Positions 1-10,583 of a stretch of DNA of 64,000 bases are shown piece by piece. Location of the stretch: NCBI GenBank assembly GCA_016875915.1, contig VGOM01000004.1:1-64000 (forward strand). Direction: 5' to 3'. The notes under the pieces are model-generated. The model was not told the origin of the DNA. It searched no databases and saw only the letters and a program-made list of their open reading frames with translations. The translations under genes were made by a program, and so were the position numbers. The stretch is from Chloroflexota bacterium. GTDB lineage: Bacteria; Chloroflexota; Dehalococcoidia; UBA2247; RBG-13-53-26. Each line of letters begins with the position of its first letter. Position 1 is the stretch's first letter.

Positions 1-1063
1 CTTCGAGCGTGTATTCCCACTCACACACAATGTCGGTCTTGGTGCGCGGCGGCAACCTCAGAGGACGGCACTTGATGTCCTTATTCAGCATCTCGCCGGA
101 GAGCGGCATGCCCAATACACAAAGGTCGCAGCAGTGTTTGAGCCGATGGTCATCGTAGTTCTCGAACCTGTCGACGGCGGGACAGGTCCGGTGGTGGAGA
201 ATGCCATGATTCGGGCTCTTCAGCTCGAATTCCACATTGAGTATGCCGACTTCCCCCGGGGCGAACTGGAAACCACGGAAGAGAGATTCGACATCCTTCC
301 CGGCTACGCCTAGGGCTGCCATTCCTATTTGGAGATCGTATTCGGCAGCGCCCCTCGGGTTCCAGACGTCCTTTTCCATATCCTGAGCCACGTCAACCCC
401 ATACTTGTCTTTCACGGCTGCGTACCAGCCGTAGGTGACCATCATGTACGCGATGGCGGTGATATTCCATAACTGCGCCAGGGCGCTGGTGTCCAACTGG
501 TTCACGCCCAATACCTCGTCAATATTCACAGCGGTCTCCCTCTTGCTCGGCTTTTCACGCTTGTCGGAGAAGTGCCAAGCCCTAAGAAGAAGCCTGCGGC
601 TGGTGTCCATACCCTTCGCCCTGAGATACCCCAGTGGGGCCAGCCTCTTGCGGTTCAGCGGAGGGGCATTCAATGGTCGCGGCCTGCGTCCGAGACCGGA
701 GAGGGCCCTGAAGACACGGAGCCAGGTCCAGGAGCAGCGCAGGGGATCGGGGATCAGCCTGTTGTCGAGTTCCACGACCGTGAGCAAGGTCGGCATGAGC
801 TGCACCGCGGCGACGCCCAGCTTCAGGTCATCGAAGAAGAGCTGGCGCATTGGGAAGCCCGGGTGATACTGCGGCCATGCCCTAGCCGCAAAAGCTTCGG
901 CCACCTCCGGCCCGAAACGCTCGGTTACAGCGCCATGCCAGGTTCGGAACAGATTCTCGTGGGCCGCAATGGTGCGATGCCAAAGGTCGATCAACACAGA
1001 CTTCGGTAGATCCTTGGCTCGCAAGGATGGGTCGAAACCTTGATCCGTTTTCTCTTGTGCCAT
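1..1063 (-). CDS. DUF6125 / L-2-amino-thiazoline-4-carboxylate hydrolase-like protein, C-terminus truncated by window edge
   Basis: Open frame on the minus strand from ATG (rc of 1061-1063) to the window edge: MAQEKTDQGFDPSLRAKDLPKSVLIDLWHRTIAAHENLFRTWHG... Cys-rich C-terminal part (HHRTCPAVDRF...HCCDLC). Absent from the ORF track because the stop lies outside. Family call from memory. Confidence 0.5.
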   Translation of the reverse strand, partial: MAQEKTDQGFDPSLRAKDLPKSVLIDLWHRTIAAHENLFRTWHGAVTERFGPEVAEAFAARAWPQYHPGFPMRQLFFDDLKLGVAAVQLMPTLLTVVELDNRLIPDPLRCSWTWLRVFRALSGLGRRPRPLNAPPLNRKRLAPLGYLRAKGMDTSRRLLLRAWHFSDKREKPSKRETAVNIDEVLGVNQLDTSALAQLWNITAIAYMMVTYGWYAAVKDKYGVDVAQDMEKDVWNPRGAAEYDLQIGMAALGVAGKDVESLFRGFQFAPGEVGILNVEFELKSPNHGILHHRTCPAVDRFENYDDHRLKHCCDLCVLGMPLSGEMLNKDIKCRPLRLPPRTKTDIVCEWEYTLE

Positions 1064-1154
1064 GTCATCCACCTCCCTCGACCCAGTTCGCGTGTGTGTT
1101 GTCACATCGGCCTGTTGGTCCGTGCGAGCGAATTCCCTGCAAGTAAACATAGTC

Positions 1155-1230
<76 letters not shown>

Positions 1231-1443
1231 ATGATCGCCGCCTGGAGCGGGCGGCGACAGCCCGGCGCTCCCTGTGCTGAGCCCCGGCTGTCTGGATTGT
1301 AGCACCGCCCGCCACAGGGGTCAACGACGTCCCCGTTCAACTGCTGCCTCATGGTCCGGCACTTGTGTCGTTCGCGACCCAAGCGCGGCTGTGAGCGCGG
1401 GGCCTGTGATATACTTAGTCGGCATCTCGGGAGCGATGCAACT

Positions 1444-3462
1444 ATGAGTCAGCAGGACGACGCAGCCGCCAGTGCCCGGGAGCTGCGCACCCTCATCAAC
1501 TACCACGCTCACCGCTACTACGTGCTGGACAGCCCAGAGATCAGCGATGCCGAGTATGACGGCCTGATCCGCCAGCTGGAGCAGATAGAGGCTGAGCATC
1601 CCGAGCTGGTCACGCCCGATTCCCCCACTCAGCGTGTAGGCGCGGCTCCGGTGGAGGCCTTCGGGGTGGTGGAGCACCGTCTGCCCCTGCTCAGCCTGGC
1701 CAACGTGTTCTCCGGCGAGGAACTGCTGGCCTGGCACAAGAGGGTCCTGAATCTGGCGGAGGGACAGGACCTCGATTTCGTCTGCGAGATCAAGATGGAT
1801 GGGCTGGCCATTGCCCTGACCTACGATGAGGGCCGGCTGGTCACCGGGGCCACCCGCGGCGATGGCTACCGTGGTGAGGATGTCACCCAGAACCTGCGCA
1901 CCGTCAAGAGCATCCCCCTCTCCGTCCCGAAGGACGCCCCGCCCCGGTTCGAGGTCAGGGGCGAGGTCTTCCTTCCCCGGGCGGGCTTCAAGAGGCTGAA
2001 CGAGGACAGGGCCCGGGAGGGATTGCCCCTCTTCGCCAATCCCAGGAATGCCGGCGCCGGCTCGGTGCGCCAGCTTGACCCCCGGATCACCGCCCAGCGT
2101 CCCCTCGATATCTACGTCTACGCTCTGGGCTACGCCGAAGGAAAGGCGGTTCCGGACACCCACTGGGAACGCATGGAGTACCTCAAGTCCCTGGGGTTCA
2201 AGGTCAATCCCGGCAACCGGCTGTGCCGGAGCATTGCCGAGGTGGAGGCCTACCGTCAGGAGTGGGAGGAGAAGAGGGCCGGCCTGCCCTACGACGCCGA
2301 CGGCATCGTGGCCAAGGTCAATTCCATCGAGATGCAGGACCGGCTCGGCTTCGTGGCCCATGAGCCCCGGTGGGCCGTGGCCTACAAGTTCCGGGCCGTG
2401 CAGGCCACCACCGTCCTCAAGGATATCGGCATCAACGTGGGCCGCACCGGCAGCCTCAATCCCTATGCCATTCTGGAGCCCGTCTTCGTGGGCGGAGTCA
2501 CCGTCAAGCAGGCCGCCCTGCACAACGAGGATGACATCAGGCGCAAGGACATCCGCGTCGGCGACACGGTCATCGTTCAGCGCGCCGGCGAGGTCATCCC
2601 CGAAGTCGTCGGGCCGGTGGCCAGCAAGCGCACCGGCGGCGAGAGGGTCTTCTCCATGCCGTCCCGTTGCCCCACCTGCGGGGCCGAGGTGATCAAGACC
2701 GAGGCCATGCACCGCTGCACCAACGCTGCCTGCCCCGCTCAGGCCCTGGAGAAGCTGAAGCACTTCGTCAGCCGCGGGGCCATGGACATCGACGGCGTGG
2801 GGGAGAAGCTCTGCGCCGCCCTCTTCGAGAAGGGCCTGGTCCACGATGCCGGCGACCTCTACTACCTTACCCGTGAACAGCTCCTGGAGCGGCTGGACCG
2901 TGTGGCCGACAAGAGCGTGGCCAATATCCTGGCCTCGATAGAGGACAGCAAGCAGCGCCCACTGTCGCGGGTCATCTTCGCCCTGGGCATACTCCACGTG
3001 GGCGGAGAGACGGCTGACCTCCTGGCCTCCCGTTTCTCCAGCCTGGACGGCTTGGCCGGGGCCAGCGAGGAGGAGTTGCTCAGCATCCCCTCCGTCGGAC
3101 CCAGGATCGCCGAGAGCGTCATGGCCTTCTTCAGGCAGGAGGGGAACCGGAACATCATCCGCAAGCTGAGGGAGGCCGGCGTCAGGCTGACCGACGCCGC
3201 ACCGGCCCAACGTGGTGCAGCGCCTCTGGCTGGGCAGGAGTTCGTCCTCACCGGCAGGCTGGAGTCCCTCACCCGCCAGGAGGCGGAGGACCGCATCAGG
3301 AGGCTGGGGGGCACGGCCGGATCGAGCGTCACCAGGAAGACCGCCCGGGTCGTGGCCGGAGCCGATCCGGGCTCCAAGCTGGACAAGGCCCGCAAGCTGG
3401 GCGTCCCCGTCATCTCCGAAGAAGAGTTCCTCAGGTTGATCTCGTCGGGGACTGAGGCATAG
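1444..3462 (+). CDS. ligA: NAD-dependent DNA ligase LigA
   Basis: YHAHRYYVLDSPEISDAEYD, CEIKMDGLAIALTYD (KxDG), four-Cys zinc finger, HhH and BRCT regions. Start ATG 1444 preferred over the upstream ORF extension. Confidence 0.97.
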   Translation: MSQQDDAAASARELRTLINYHAHRYYVLDSPEISDAEYDGLIRQLEQIEAEHPELVTPDSPTQRVGAAPVEAFGVVEHRLPLLSLANVFSGEELLAWHKRVLNLAEGQDLDFVCEIKMDGLAIALTYDEGRLVTGATRGDGYRGEDVTQNLRTVKSIPLSVPKDAPPRFEVRGEVFLPRAGFKRLNEDRAREGLPLFANPRNAGAGSVRQLDPRITAQRPLDIYVYALGYAEGKAVPDTHWERMEYLKSLGFKVNPGNRLCRSIAEVEAYRQEWEEKRAGLPYDADGIVAKVNSIEMQDRLGFVAHEPRWAVAYKFRAVQATTVLKDIGINVGRTGSLNPYAILEPVFVGGVTVKQAALHNEDDIRRKDIRVGDTVIVQRAGEVIPEVVGPVASKRTGGERVFSMPSRCPTCGAEVIKTEAMHRCTNAACPAQALEKLKHFVSRGAMDIDGVGEKLCAALFEKGLVHDAGDLYYLTREQLLERLDRVADKSVANILASIEDSKQRPLSRVIFALGILHVGGETADLLASRFSSLDGLAGASEEELLSIPSVGPRIAESVMAFFRQEGNRNIIRKLREAGVRLTDAAPAQRGAAPLAGQEFVLTGRLESLTRQEAEDRIRRLGGTAGSSVTRKTARVVAGADPGSKLDKARKLGVPVISEEEFLRLISSGTEA

Positions 3463-3472
3463 AATCGGGGCA

Positions 3473-4048
3473 ATGAGAGTCATCATCGGACTGGGCAATC
3501 CGGGGAGGGACTACGCCCGCAACCGCCACAACGTCGGCTTCCGCTGCGTCAATCATCTGGCCCGGAAGCACGGCATCTCCCTGGGACAGCGGAACTGCCA
3601 GGCGCAGCACGGCACGGGCCGGATAGAGGGCACTGAGGTGGTCCTGGCCAAGCCGCGGACCTTCATGAACCTCAGCGGCAGGTCGGCCGGACTTCTCCTC
3701 CGTCGCTTCAGGGCCGCGCCCGCCGATCTGGTGGTCATCCACGATGACCTCGACCTGGCCCTGGGCCGGATCCGCCTCTACTCCAACGGCGGGTCGGGAG
3801 GCCACAAGGGCATCGAGTCCATTGTCGCCGCCCTGGGCAGCTGCGACTTCCTCCGGGTCCGGGTCGGCATCGGACGCCCCCGGCCGGAGACCGACGCCGT
3901 GGATTACGTGCTGGGCGACTTCAGCCCCTCGGAGCTGACTGTGGTCGAGGAAACGGTGGCCCGCGTCGGTGAGGCGGTGTCCTGCCTTCTGAAGGAGGGA
4001 CTGGCCGCCGCCATGAACCGCTACAACCAGTCTCCCGGCCAGGGCTAG
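3473..4048 (+). CDS. pth: peptidyl-tRNA hydrolase
   Basis: [23 protein letters not shown]...FMNLSGRS...VIHDDLDL...[12 protein letters not shown]. Confidence 0.97.
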   Translation: MRVIIGLGNPGRDYARNRHNVGFRCVNHLARKHGISLGQRNCQAQHGTGRIEGTEVVLAKPRTFMNLSGRSAGLLLRRFRAAPADLVVIHDDLDLALGRIRLYSNGGSGGHKGIESIVAALGSCDFLRVRVGIGRPRPETDAVDYVLGDFSPSELTVVEETVARVGEAVSCLLKEGLAAAMNRYNQSPGQG

Positions 4049-6930
4049 CCGGAGCCGATTCCCGCCGGGAGCCGCCCCGTCCTCTCCATGAAGGGCCGCA
4101 GGTACCGGCCAGTGAGGCAGCCCACTTCCCGGGCGATCTCCTCCGGCGTGCCGGTGGCCACCACGTAGCCCCCCTTGCCCCCCGCCCCCGGACCGAGGTC
4201 GATGACGTGGTCCGCGTTCTTGATCACGTCCATGTGGTGCTCGATGATGATCACCGTGTTGCCCCCCTCCACCAGCCTCTGCAGCACGGCCAGCAGGGCG
4301 GCCACGTCGTGGAAGGAAAGGCCGGTGGTCGGCTCGTCGAGGATGTACAGTGTCCTCCCCGTGGATCTCCGGGACAGCTCGGACGCCAGCTTCACCCGCT
4401 GGGCCTCCCCTCCGGACAGGGTGGTGGCCGGCTGGCCCAGCCTGATGTAGCCCAGCCCCACGTCGCTCAGGGTCCGCAGCTTGGACTTCACCCTGGGTAT
4501 GTGCTCGAAGAAGGCCAGGGCCTCTTCCACGCTCATGTCCAGCACCTCGGCGATGCTCCTCCCCTTGAAGCGGACCTCCAGCGCCTCCCTGTTGTACCGT
4601 TTTCCTTTACATAACTCGCAGGCCACAGTCACGTTGGGCAGGAACTGCATCTCGATCTGGATGTAGCCCTGACCCTGGCAGGCCTCGCAGCGGCCTCCCT
4701 TCACGTTGAACGAGAAGCGGCCCGGCGTGTAACCCCGCATCCGGGCCTCGGGCACCTGGGCGAACAGGTCGCGGATGGGGGTGAAGACCGTGGTGTACGT
4801 CGCTGGATTGCTCCTGGGGGTCCGTCCGATGGGCGACTGGTCGATGTTGATCACCTTGTCTATGTGCTCCAGCCCCAGTATGGCGTCGCATTCCCCCGGC
4901 CTGTCCTTCGCCTTGTAGAACAGCTGCGCCAGCCGCTTGTAGAGTATCTCTCCCACCAGGGTGCTCTTGCCGCTCCCCGATACCCCGGTGATGCAGACCA
5001 GCATCCCCAGGGGGATGTGTACGTCGATGTTCTTCAGGTTGTTGTGCCGGGCTCCCTTGATGACCAGCGCCTTTCCCGAGCCGCTGCGCCGCCGGTCGGG
5101 TAAGGGGATCTCCCTCCGGCCGCTCAGGTACTGGCCGGTCAGCGAGCCGGGACAAGCCATGATCTCCTCCAGCGTCCCGGCCACGACCACCTCCCCGCCG
5201 TGCTCCCCGGCCCCGGGGCCCATGTCGATGATGTGGTCCGCCGCCCGCATCATGGCCTCGTCGTGCTCCACGGCGATGATGGTGTTCCCCAGGTCTCTCA
5301 GCCGCTCCAGGGTGGTGATCAGCCGGTGATCATCGGCCGCGTGCAGTCCCACCGTCGGCTCGTCGCAAATGTAGACCACCCCCATCAGTCCGCTGCCGAT
5401 CTGGGTGGCCAGCCGGATGCGCTGCGATTCGCCCCCGCTCAGCGTGGCCGAGGGCCGGTCCAGGGTCAGGTAGTCCAGCCCGATGTCGATCAGGAAGCCC
5501 AGTCGCGCCCGGATCTCCTTCAGTATCTGCTGGGCGATGGTGAACTCGCGCTGGCTCAGCCTGGCCCTGCCCTCGCCGGTCTGGCCGATGCCCTCGATCC
5601 ACTGCTGCGCGTCGGCTATGGACATCGAAGTCACTTCGATGATGTTCCTGCCGTCCACGGTCACCCCCAGCGATTCCGGCTTCAGCCTCTTCCCCTGGCA
5701 GGTGGGGCAGAGATACGAGGTCATGTAGCGTTCAATCTCGTTCCGGATGTAGTCCGACTCCGTCTCTCTGTAACGGCGCTCTAGGTTGGGGATCACCCCT
5801 TCATAGCTCCAGTAGTAGTCCCCGCCCCTCCCGTAGCCGTCCCGGCGGACTGCCCTCTCCCCTTCTTCGTTGCCGTAGAGGACGTAGTTCAGCTGCTTCC
5901 GCGACAGGCTGCTCACCGGGGTGCGGGTGGAGAAGCCGTAGTGCTGGGCCGCCGTCTCCACCATGTCTTCGTACCAGGAGCTCATGGCGCCTTCCCTGGA
6001 CCATGGCAGAATGGCCCCCTCCGCCAGGCTGAGGGCCTTGTTGGGGATGACCAGCTCCGGGTCGATCTCCAGCTTGTTGCCCAGCCCGGTGCAGTCCGGG
6101 CAGGCGCCGTGGGGACTGTTGAAGCTGAAGGTCCGCGGCGCTATCTCCCCCAGGCTGATCCCGCAGTGGACGCAGGCGAAGTGCTCCGAGAACAGCAGTT
6201 CCTCTCCGTCCTCCACGGAGACCAGCACCACGCCGGCCCCCAGCTTCAGGGCGGTCTCCACCGAGTCGGCCACCCGGCCCGCGTCCATGGTCTCCTCGAT
6301 GACCAGACGGTCGACCACGGCCTCGATGGAGTGCTTCCGGTTCTTGTCCAGGTGGAACTCCTCTGAGAGGTCCCAGATCCGCCCGTCCACCCTCACCCTG
6401 ACGAAGCCCGCCTTCTGCAGGTCCTCGAAGGTCGCCTGGTGCTCCCCTTTGCGGTCCCTGATCAGCGGGGCCATGATCATCATCCGGCTGCCCGCCGGCA
6501 GCGCCAGAATGGAGTCCACGATCTGCTGCACCGTCTGCTGGGCGATCTCCCGGCCGCACTGGGGGCAGTGGGGATGCCCTATCCGGGCGAACAGCAGCCT
6601 GAGGTAGTCGTAGATCTCGGTCACCGTGCCCACGATCGACCGCGGATTGCGCGACGGGCCCTTCTGGTCGATGGATATGGCCGGGGAAAGCCCGTCGATG
6701 TAGTCCACGTCGGGCTTCTCCATCTGCCCTAGGAACTGCCGGGCGTAGGCGGAGAGCGACTCCACATAGCGGCGCTGGCCTTCAGCGTAGACGGTGTCGA
6801 AGGCCAGAGAGCTCTTGCCCGATCCGGACACCCCCGTGATCACCACCAGCTTGTCGCGGGGTATGACCACATCGATGTTCTTCAGGTTGTGCTCACGGGC
6901 ACCCTTGACGAAGATGGCGCTTGTGGGCAT
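4045..6930 (-). CDS. uvrA: excinuclease ABC subunit A
   Basis: [12 protein letters not shown], two Walker A ([10 protein letters not shown]), zinc fingers, ABC signatures LSGGESQRI and LSGGEAQRV. Confidence 0.98.
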   Translation of the reverse strand: MPTSAIFVKGAREHNLKNIDVVIPRDKLVVITGVSGSGKSSLAFDTVYAEGQRRYVESLSAYARQFLGQMEKPDVDYIDGLSPAISIDQKGPSRNPRSIVGTVTEIYDYLRLLFARIGHPHCPQCGREIAQQTVQQIVDSILALPAGSRMMIMAPLIRDRKGEHQATFEDLQKAGFVRVRVDGRIWDLSEEFHLDKNRKHSIEAVVDRLVIEETMDAGRVADSVETALKLGAGVVLVSVEDGEELLFSEHFACVHCGISLGEIAPRTFSFNSPHGACPDCTGLGNKLEIDPELVIPNKALSLAEGAILPWSREGAMSSWYEDMVETAAQHYGFSTRTPVSSLSRKQLNYVLYGNEEGERAVRRDGYGRGGDYYWSYEGVIPNLERRYRETESDYIRNEIERYMTSYLCPTCQGKRLKPESLGVTVDGRNIIEVTSMSIADAQQWIEGIGQTGEGRARLSQREFTIAQQILKEIRARLGFLIDIGLDYLTLDRPSATLSGGESQRIRLATQIGSGLMGVVYICDEPTVGLHAADDHRLITTLERLRDLGNTIIAVEHDEAMMRAADHIIDMGPGAGEHGGEVVVAGTLEEIMACPGSLTGQYLSGRREIPLPDRRRSGSGKALVIKGARHNNLKNIDVHIPLGMLVCITGVSGSGKSTLVGEILYKRLAQLFYKAKDRPGECDAILGLEHIDKVINIDQSPIGRTPRSNPATYTTVFTPIRDLFAQVPEARMRGYTPGRFSFNVKGGRCEACQGQGYIQIEMQFLPNVTVACELCKGKRYNREALEVRFKGRSIAEVLDMSVEEALAFFEHIPRVKSKLRTLSDVGLGYIRLGQPATTLSGGEAQRVKLASELSRRSTGRTLYILDEPTTGLSFHDVAALLAVLQRLVEGGNTVIIIEHHMDVIKNADHVIDLGPGAGGKGGYVVATGTPEEIAREVGCLTGRYLRPFMERTGRLPAGIGSG

Positions 6931-6962
6931 GGCTCTGGGTCAGACTGGAGAAAAGGAAAAGC

Positions 6963-7083
6963 CCCCTGGCAGTGGCTTATTTTCCCAAGGAGTTGCCCCC
7001 TCAGTATCGTCGGCGCTGAAGCGTTTCACTTCCGTGTTCGGGATGGGAACGGGTGGTTCCACTCCGCTCAAACCACCAGAAGG
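6963..7083 (-). rRNA. rrf: 5S ribosomal RNA (solo)
   Basis: rc CTGGTGGTTTGAGCGGAGTGGAACCACCCGTTCCCATCCCGAACACGGAAGTGAAACGCTTCAGCGCCGACGATACTG...GCCACTGCCAGGG; canonical 5S core with closing terminal helix. Ends approximate. Confidence 0.93.
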
Positions 7084-7286
7084 CAAACAGAATTATAGCA
7101 CACCCCCTGACCGTCCCGCAATTGCCGCAACCACAAAGCCCGCCGGTTGTTGGACATCCCCGCAGCGCTGTTATACGATAGTGTCCTCTATCACTCCGCA
7201 CGGGGAATGCCCTGCGCGCTCAGGCAGGCGGGCCGTCAGGCGCCTTCGGGCCCGGCACTGTCCCGCGCCGCGATGGGAGGCAGGCT

Positions 7287-9020
7287 ATGGTCTCTGAAGT
7301 CAATCTGATCATCGGCGGTGAAGCCGGTCAGGGAGTGCAGTCCGCGGGCTACCTCATGGCCAGGGCTCTGGCCCGCGACGGCTATCACCTCTTCGCCGAC
7401 CAGGACTACGAGTCCCGGGTCAGGGGCGGGCACAACTTCTTCCGCATCAGGATCGCCGGCGCCGAAGTTGGGGCCGTCTCCGAAGGGGTGGATCTGCTCC
7501 TGGCCTTCAATCGGGAGAGCATCGATCTCCACCGGGGGGAGATGGCCGCCGGTGGCGTCATCGTCTTCGACCACCGCAGGATCAACGACGCCGGCGTTGG
7601 AGAGGGCCTCTTTGGGATGCCCCTGGAGGGGCTGGCTCAGGAGTCTGCCGGCAACAAACTGGCCGCCAATACCGTGGCTCTGGGGGCCATGATGCGGCTT
7701 CTGGGCTGTCCGCCCGGCTCCTGGCGCGGCCTCCTGCTGGAGCACTTCGGCTCCGGTGAACCGGGCCGGTCCAACGCTGCCGCCGCCGATGCCGGCTATG
7801 AATACGCCGCGGCCAATTTCAAAGGGGTCTTCCCCCAGCTCGTCCGCCCTTCGGGAAGTTCCCGGCGGATGCTCCTGAACGGGAATGAGGCCATCGCCCT
7901 GGGGGCCATGGCCGCGGGCTGCAAGTTCGTGGCCGCCTACCCCATGACCCCGTCCACCTCCATCATGGAGTACATGGCCGGCAAGGCCGATGAGCTGGGC
8001 TTGGTGGTTGTCCAGCCCGAGGACGAGATCGCCGCCATCAACATGATCATCGGCGCCGCCTTCGCCGGGGTGCGGACCATGACGGCCACCTCAGGAGGCG
8101 GATTCTGTCTCATGGTCGAGGGACTGGGGCTGGCCGGGATGACCGAGACGCCCATCGTGGTCGTCGATGGACAGCGGTCCGGGCCGGCCATCGGGCTGCC
8201 CACCAGGACGGAGCAGGGCGATCTGGAGTTCGTCCTTCACGCTGCGCACGGCGAGTTCCCCAGGGCGGTGCTGGCCCCCGGCACCGTGCCGGATGCCTTC
8301 TGGCTGACCGTCAAAGCCTTCAATCTGGCCGAGGAGTATCAGGTCCCCGTGGTCATCCTCCACGATCAGCACCTGGCCAGTTCCTACGCCACCGTGGAGC
8401 CCTTCGACCTCTCCCGGGTGGAGGTGAGGCGGGGGCGGCTTCTCTCCGCCGAAGAGTTGGCCGCGCTGGGCGAACGCGGGTACCGCAGACACGAGATCAC
8501 CCCGTCCGGCGTGTCGCCCCGAGCCCTGCCCCTCCAGAAGGGTGCTCTGGTGGTCACCGACTCCGATGAGCACGATCAGGAGGGCCACATGATCGAGGAT
8601 GCCGCAACCCGGACGGCCATGATGCTCAAGCGCCTCCGCAAACTCGATGGCCTGAGGCAGGAGATCGCCGCCCCGGCCACCTACGGCCCGGAAGGGGCGG
8701 ACATCACCCTCATCGGCTGGGGCAGCACCCGCGGCGCCATCAGGGAGGCCGTGGATCTGGCCAATCGCCAGGGGCTCCGGGCCAGGATGATTCACCTCGC
8801 CGAGATCTGGCCCTTCCCCGCTGCGGCGGTGACTCGCGCTCTCGAGGGAGCCGGGACCACCTTCGCCGTGGAGAACAACGCCACCGCCCAGCTGGCCCAT
8901 CTCCTCCGCGCCGAAACGGGCCATCAGGTCAAAGGCAGGATCCTCAAGTTCGACGGCCGCCCCTTCTCCCCGGGCTACATCATCAGCAAGCTCAAGCAGG
9001 AGGTGGACCGGTCATGGTGA
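7287..9020 (+). CDS. korA: 2-oxoacid:acceptor oxidoreductase, fused gamma-alpha subunit
   Basis: N-terminal gamma domain (IIGGEAGQGVQSAGYLMARALARDGYHLFADQDYESRVRGGHN) followed by alpha domain (NGNEAIALGAMAAGCKFVAAYPMTPST). Confidence 0.93.
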   Translation: MVSEVNLIIGGEAGQGVQSAGYLMARALARDGYHLFADQDYESRVRGGHNFFRIRIAGAEVGAVSEGVDLLLAFNRESIDLHRGEMAAGGVIVFDHRRINDAGVGEGLFGMPLEGLAQESAGNKLAANTVALGAMMRLLGCPPGSWRGLLLEHFGSGEPGRSNAAAADAGYEYAAANFKGVFPQLVRPSGSSRRMLLNGNEAIALGAMAAGCKFVAAYPMTPSTSIMEYMAGKADELGLVVVQPEDEIAAINMIIGAAFAGVRTMTATSGGGFCLMVEGLGLAGMTETPIVVVDGQRSGPAIGLPTRTEQGDLEFVLHAAHGEFPRAVLAPGTVPDAFWLTVKAFNLAEEYQVPVVILHDQHLASSYATVEPFDLSRVEVRRGRLLSAEELAALGERGYRRHEITPSGVSPRALPLQKGALVVTDSDEHDQEGHMIEDAATRTAMMLKRLRKLDGLRQEIAAPATYGPEGADITLIGWGSTRGAIREAVDLANRQGLRARMIHLAEIWPFPAAAVTRALEGAGTTFAVENNATAQLAHLLRAETGHQVKGRILKFDGRPFSPGYIISKLKQEVDRSW

Positions 9021-9865
9021 AGATCTCTGACTACGGCGGAAGGCCCACTGCCTGGTGTCCGGGATGCGGCAACTTCGGCATCCTCACCGCGGTCAAGAGG
9101 GCCCTGGTTGAGCTCGAAATCGAGCCCCACAGGGTGCTCCTGGTCTCTGGCATCGGGCAGGCAGGCAAGCTGCCCCACTACCTCAACTGCAATGTGCTCA
9201 ACGTCCTCCACGGCCGGACCCTTCCCGCGGCTGCCGGGGCCAAGATCGCCAATCCGGAGCTGACGGTCATAGCCGTTGGCGGCGATGGCGACGGCTACGG
9301 CGAGGGCGGGAACCACTTCCTCAACTCCCTGCGCCGCAATCATGACATCACCTATCTGGTCCACAACAACCAGGTCTACGCCCTCACCAAGGGGCAGGCC
9401 TCTCCCACCAGCGACCAGGGCTTCGTCACCAAGACCACCCCACACGGGGCCGGGCAGCCCCTGAACTCACTGGCGGTGGCCATCGCCGCCGGCGGGACCT
9501 TCGTGGCCCGGGGATTCGCCGGGGACGTGGATCACCTGGTCGGACTGATCAAGGAGGGCGTCCGGCACCGGGGTCTCTCCCTGATCGACATCCTCCAGCC
9601 TTGCGTCACCTTCAATCACCGCAACACCCATGCCTGGTACAAGGAGAGGGTCTACCGGCTGGACGCTGCGGGCCACGATCCGGCCAGCATGGCCGCCGCC
9701 TTCGAGAAGGCCCACGAGTGGGGGGACAGGATACCCGTCGGAGTGATCTACCGGACCCGGAAACCCGCCTTCGAGGAGCAGCTCTCTGCCCTGCGGAACG
9801 GCCCTCTGGTGAAGCAGGGGATAGATCCGGGACGGGTTCAGGCCTTGTTCCGGGAGTTCCAGTAG
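9014..9865 (+). CDS. korB: 2-oxoacid:acceptor oxidoreductase, beta (TPP) subunit
   Basis: WCPGCGNFGIL, GDGDGYGEGGNHFLNSLRRN TPP motif; 7-bp overlap with korA. Confidence 0.93.
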   Translation: MVKISDYGGRPTAWCPGCGNFGILTAVKRALVELEIEPHRVLLVSGIGQAGKLPHYLNCNVLNVLHGRTLPAAAGAKIANPELTVIAVGGDGDGYGEGGNHFLNSLRRNHDITYLVHNNQVYALTKGQASPTSDQGFVTKTTPHGAGQPLNSLAVAIAAGGTFVARGFAGDVDHLVGLIKEGVRHRGLSLIDILQPCVTFNHRNTHAWYKERVYRLDAAGHDPASMAAAFEKAHEWGDRIPVGVIYRTRKPAFEEQLSALRNGPLVKQGIDPGRVQALFREFQ

Positions 9866-9882
9866 TCCCTCAGGCCGCGGGG

Positions 9883-10539
9883 CTACTTCGGTGCTGCTTC
9901 CTGGGCCAGCCTGGTCAGCCGCCGGAAGCTGGCCGCCGGGTCGGGCTGGAGGAAGACGGCGCTTCCCACGCAGATGGTGTTCACTCCCAGCCGGGCCATC
10001 TGGGCCACGTTGCCTTCCTTGATCCCGCCATCGACACCGATCTCGGTGTCCGGCATGGCCGCCCGCAGCTGCGTCACCTTGTCGAGCACCTCGGGCAGGA
10101 ACTTGGCGCCGTAGAATCCGGGGTGGACCGTCAGGAAGAGTACGCTGTCCACCGTGCCCGCCAGAGGCAGGAAGGCCGGGACCGGCGTCTCCGGATTGAT
10201 GGCCAGCCCTACCCCCAGCCCGGCAGCCCTGGCCCGGGCGATGACCGCTTCCGGCGATGGCGCAGCCTCGAAGTGGAACACCACCCTGCGGGCCCCCGCC
10301 TCGCGGAGGCAGTCGAAGTGTTCCTCGGGGCGCACCGTCATCAGGTGGGCCTCCCACTTCAGCTTCTTGGGTACCGCGGCCAGTTGCCCGCAGGTCACGC
10401 TGTGTGAGGGCACGAACCGGCCGTCCATGATGTCGAACTGCACGTAGTCTGTGAATGACTCCGCCTGGCGCACCATGGCCTCAAGGGCCTTGGGGTCATC
10501 GGTGAGAACGGCGGGGACTATCGTGGAGCCTTTCCTCAT
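9883..10539 (-). CDS. rpe: ribulose-phosphate 3-epimerase family
   Basis: VQFDIMDGRFVPSHSVTCGQL, VHPGFYGAKFLPEVLDKV, IGVDGGIKEGN. Confidence 0.9.
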   Translation of the reverse strand: MRKGSTIVPAVLTDDPKALEAMVRQAESFTDYVQFDIMDGRFVPSHSVTCGQLAAVPKKLKWEAHLMTVRPEEHFDCLREAGARRVVFHFEAAPSPEAVIARARAAGLGVGLAINPETPVPAFLPLAGTVDSVLFLTVHPGFYGAKFLPEVLDKVTQLRAAMPDTEIGVDGGIKEGNVAQMARLGVNTICVGSAVFLQPDPAASFRRLTRLAQEAAPK

Positions 10540-10583
10540 TCGGGCTGCCTCTCCGGGACTGGCTCAAACCACGGCTGATTGTA

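Noticed and set aside
1321-3498. 725-aa minus-strand ORF opposite ligA
   Set aside because: Antisense shadow ORF with the same biased composition; ligA on the + strand is unambiguous.
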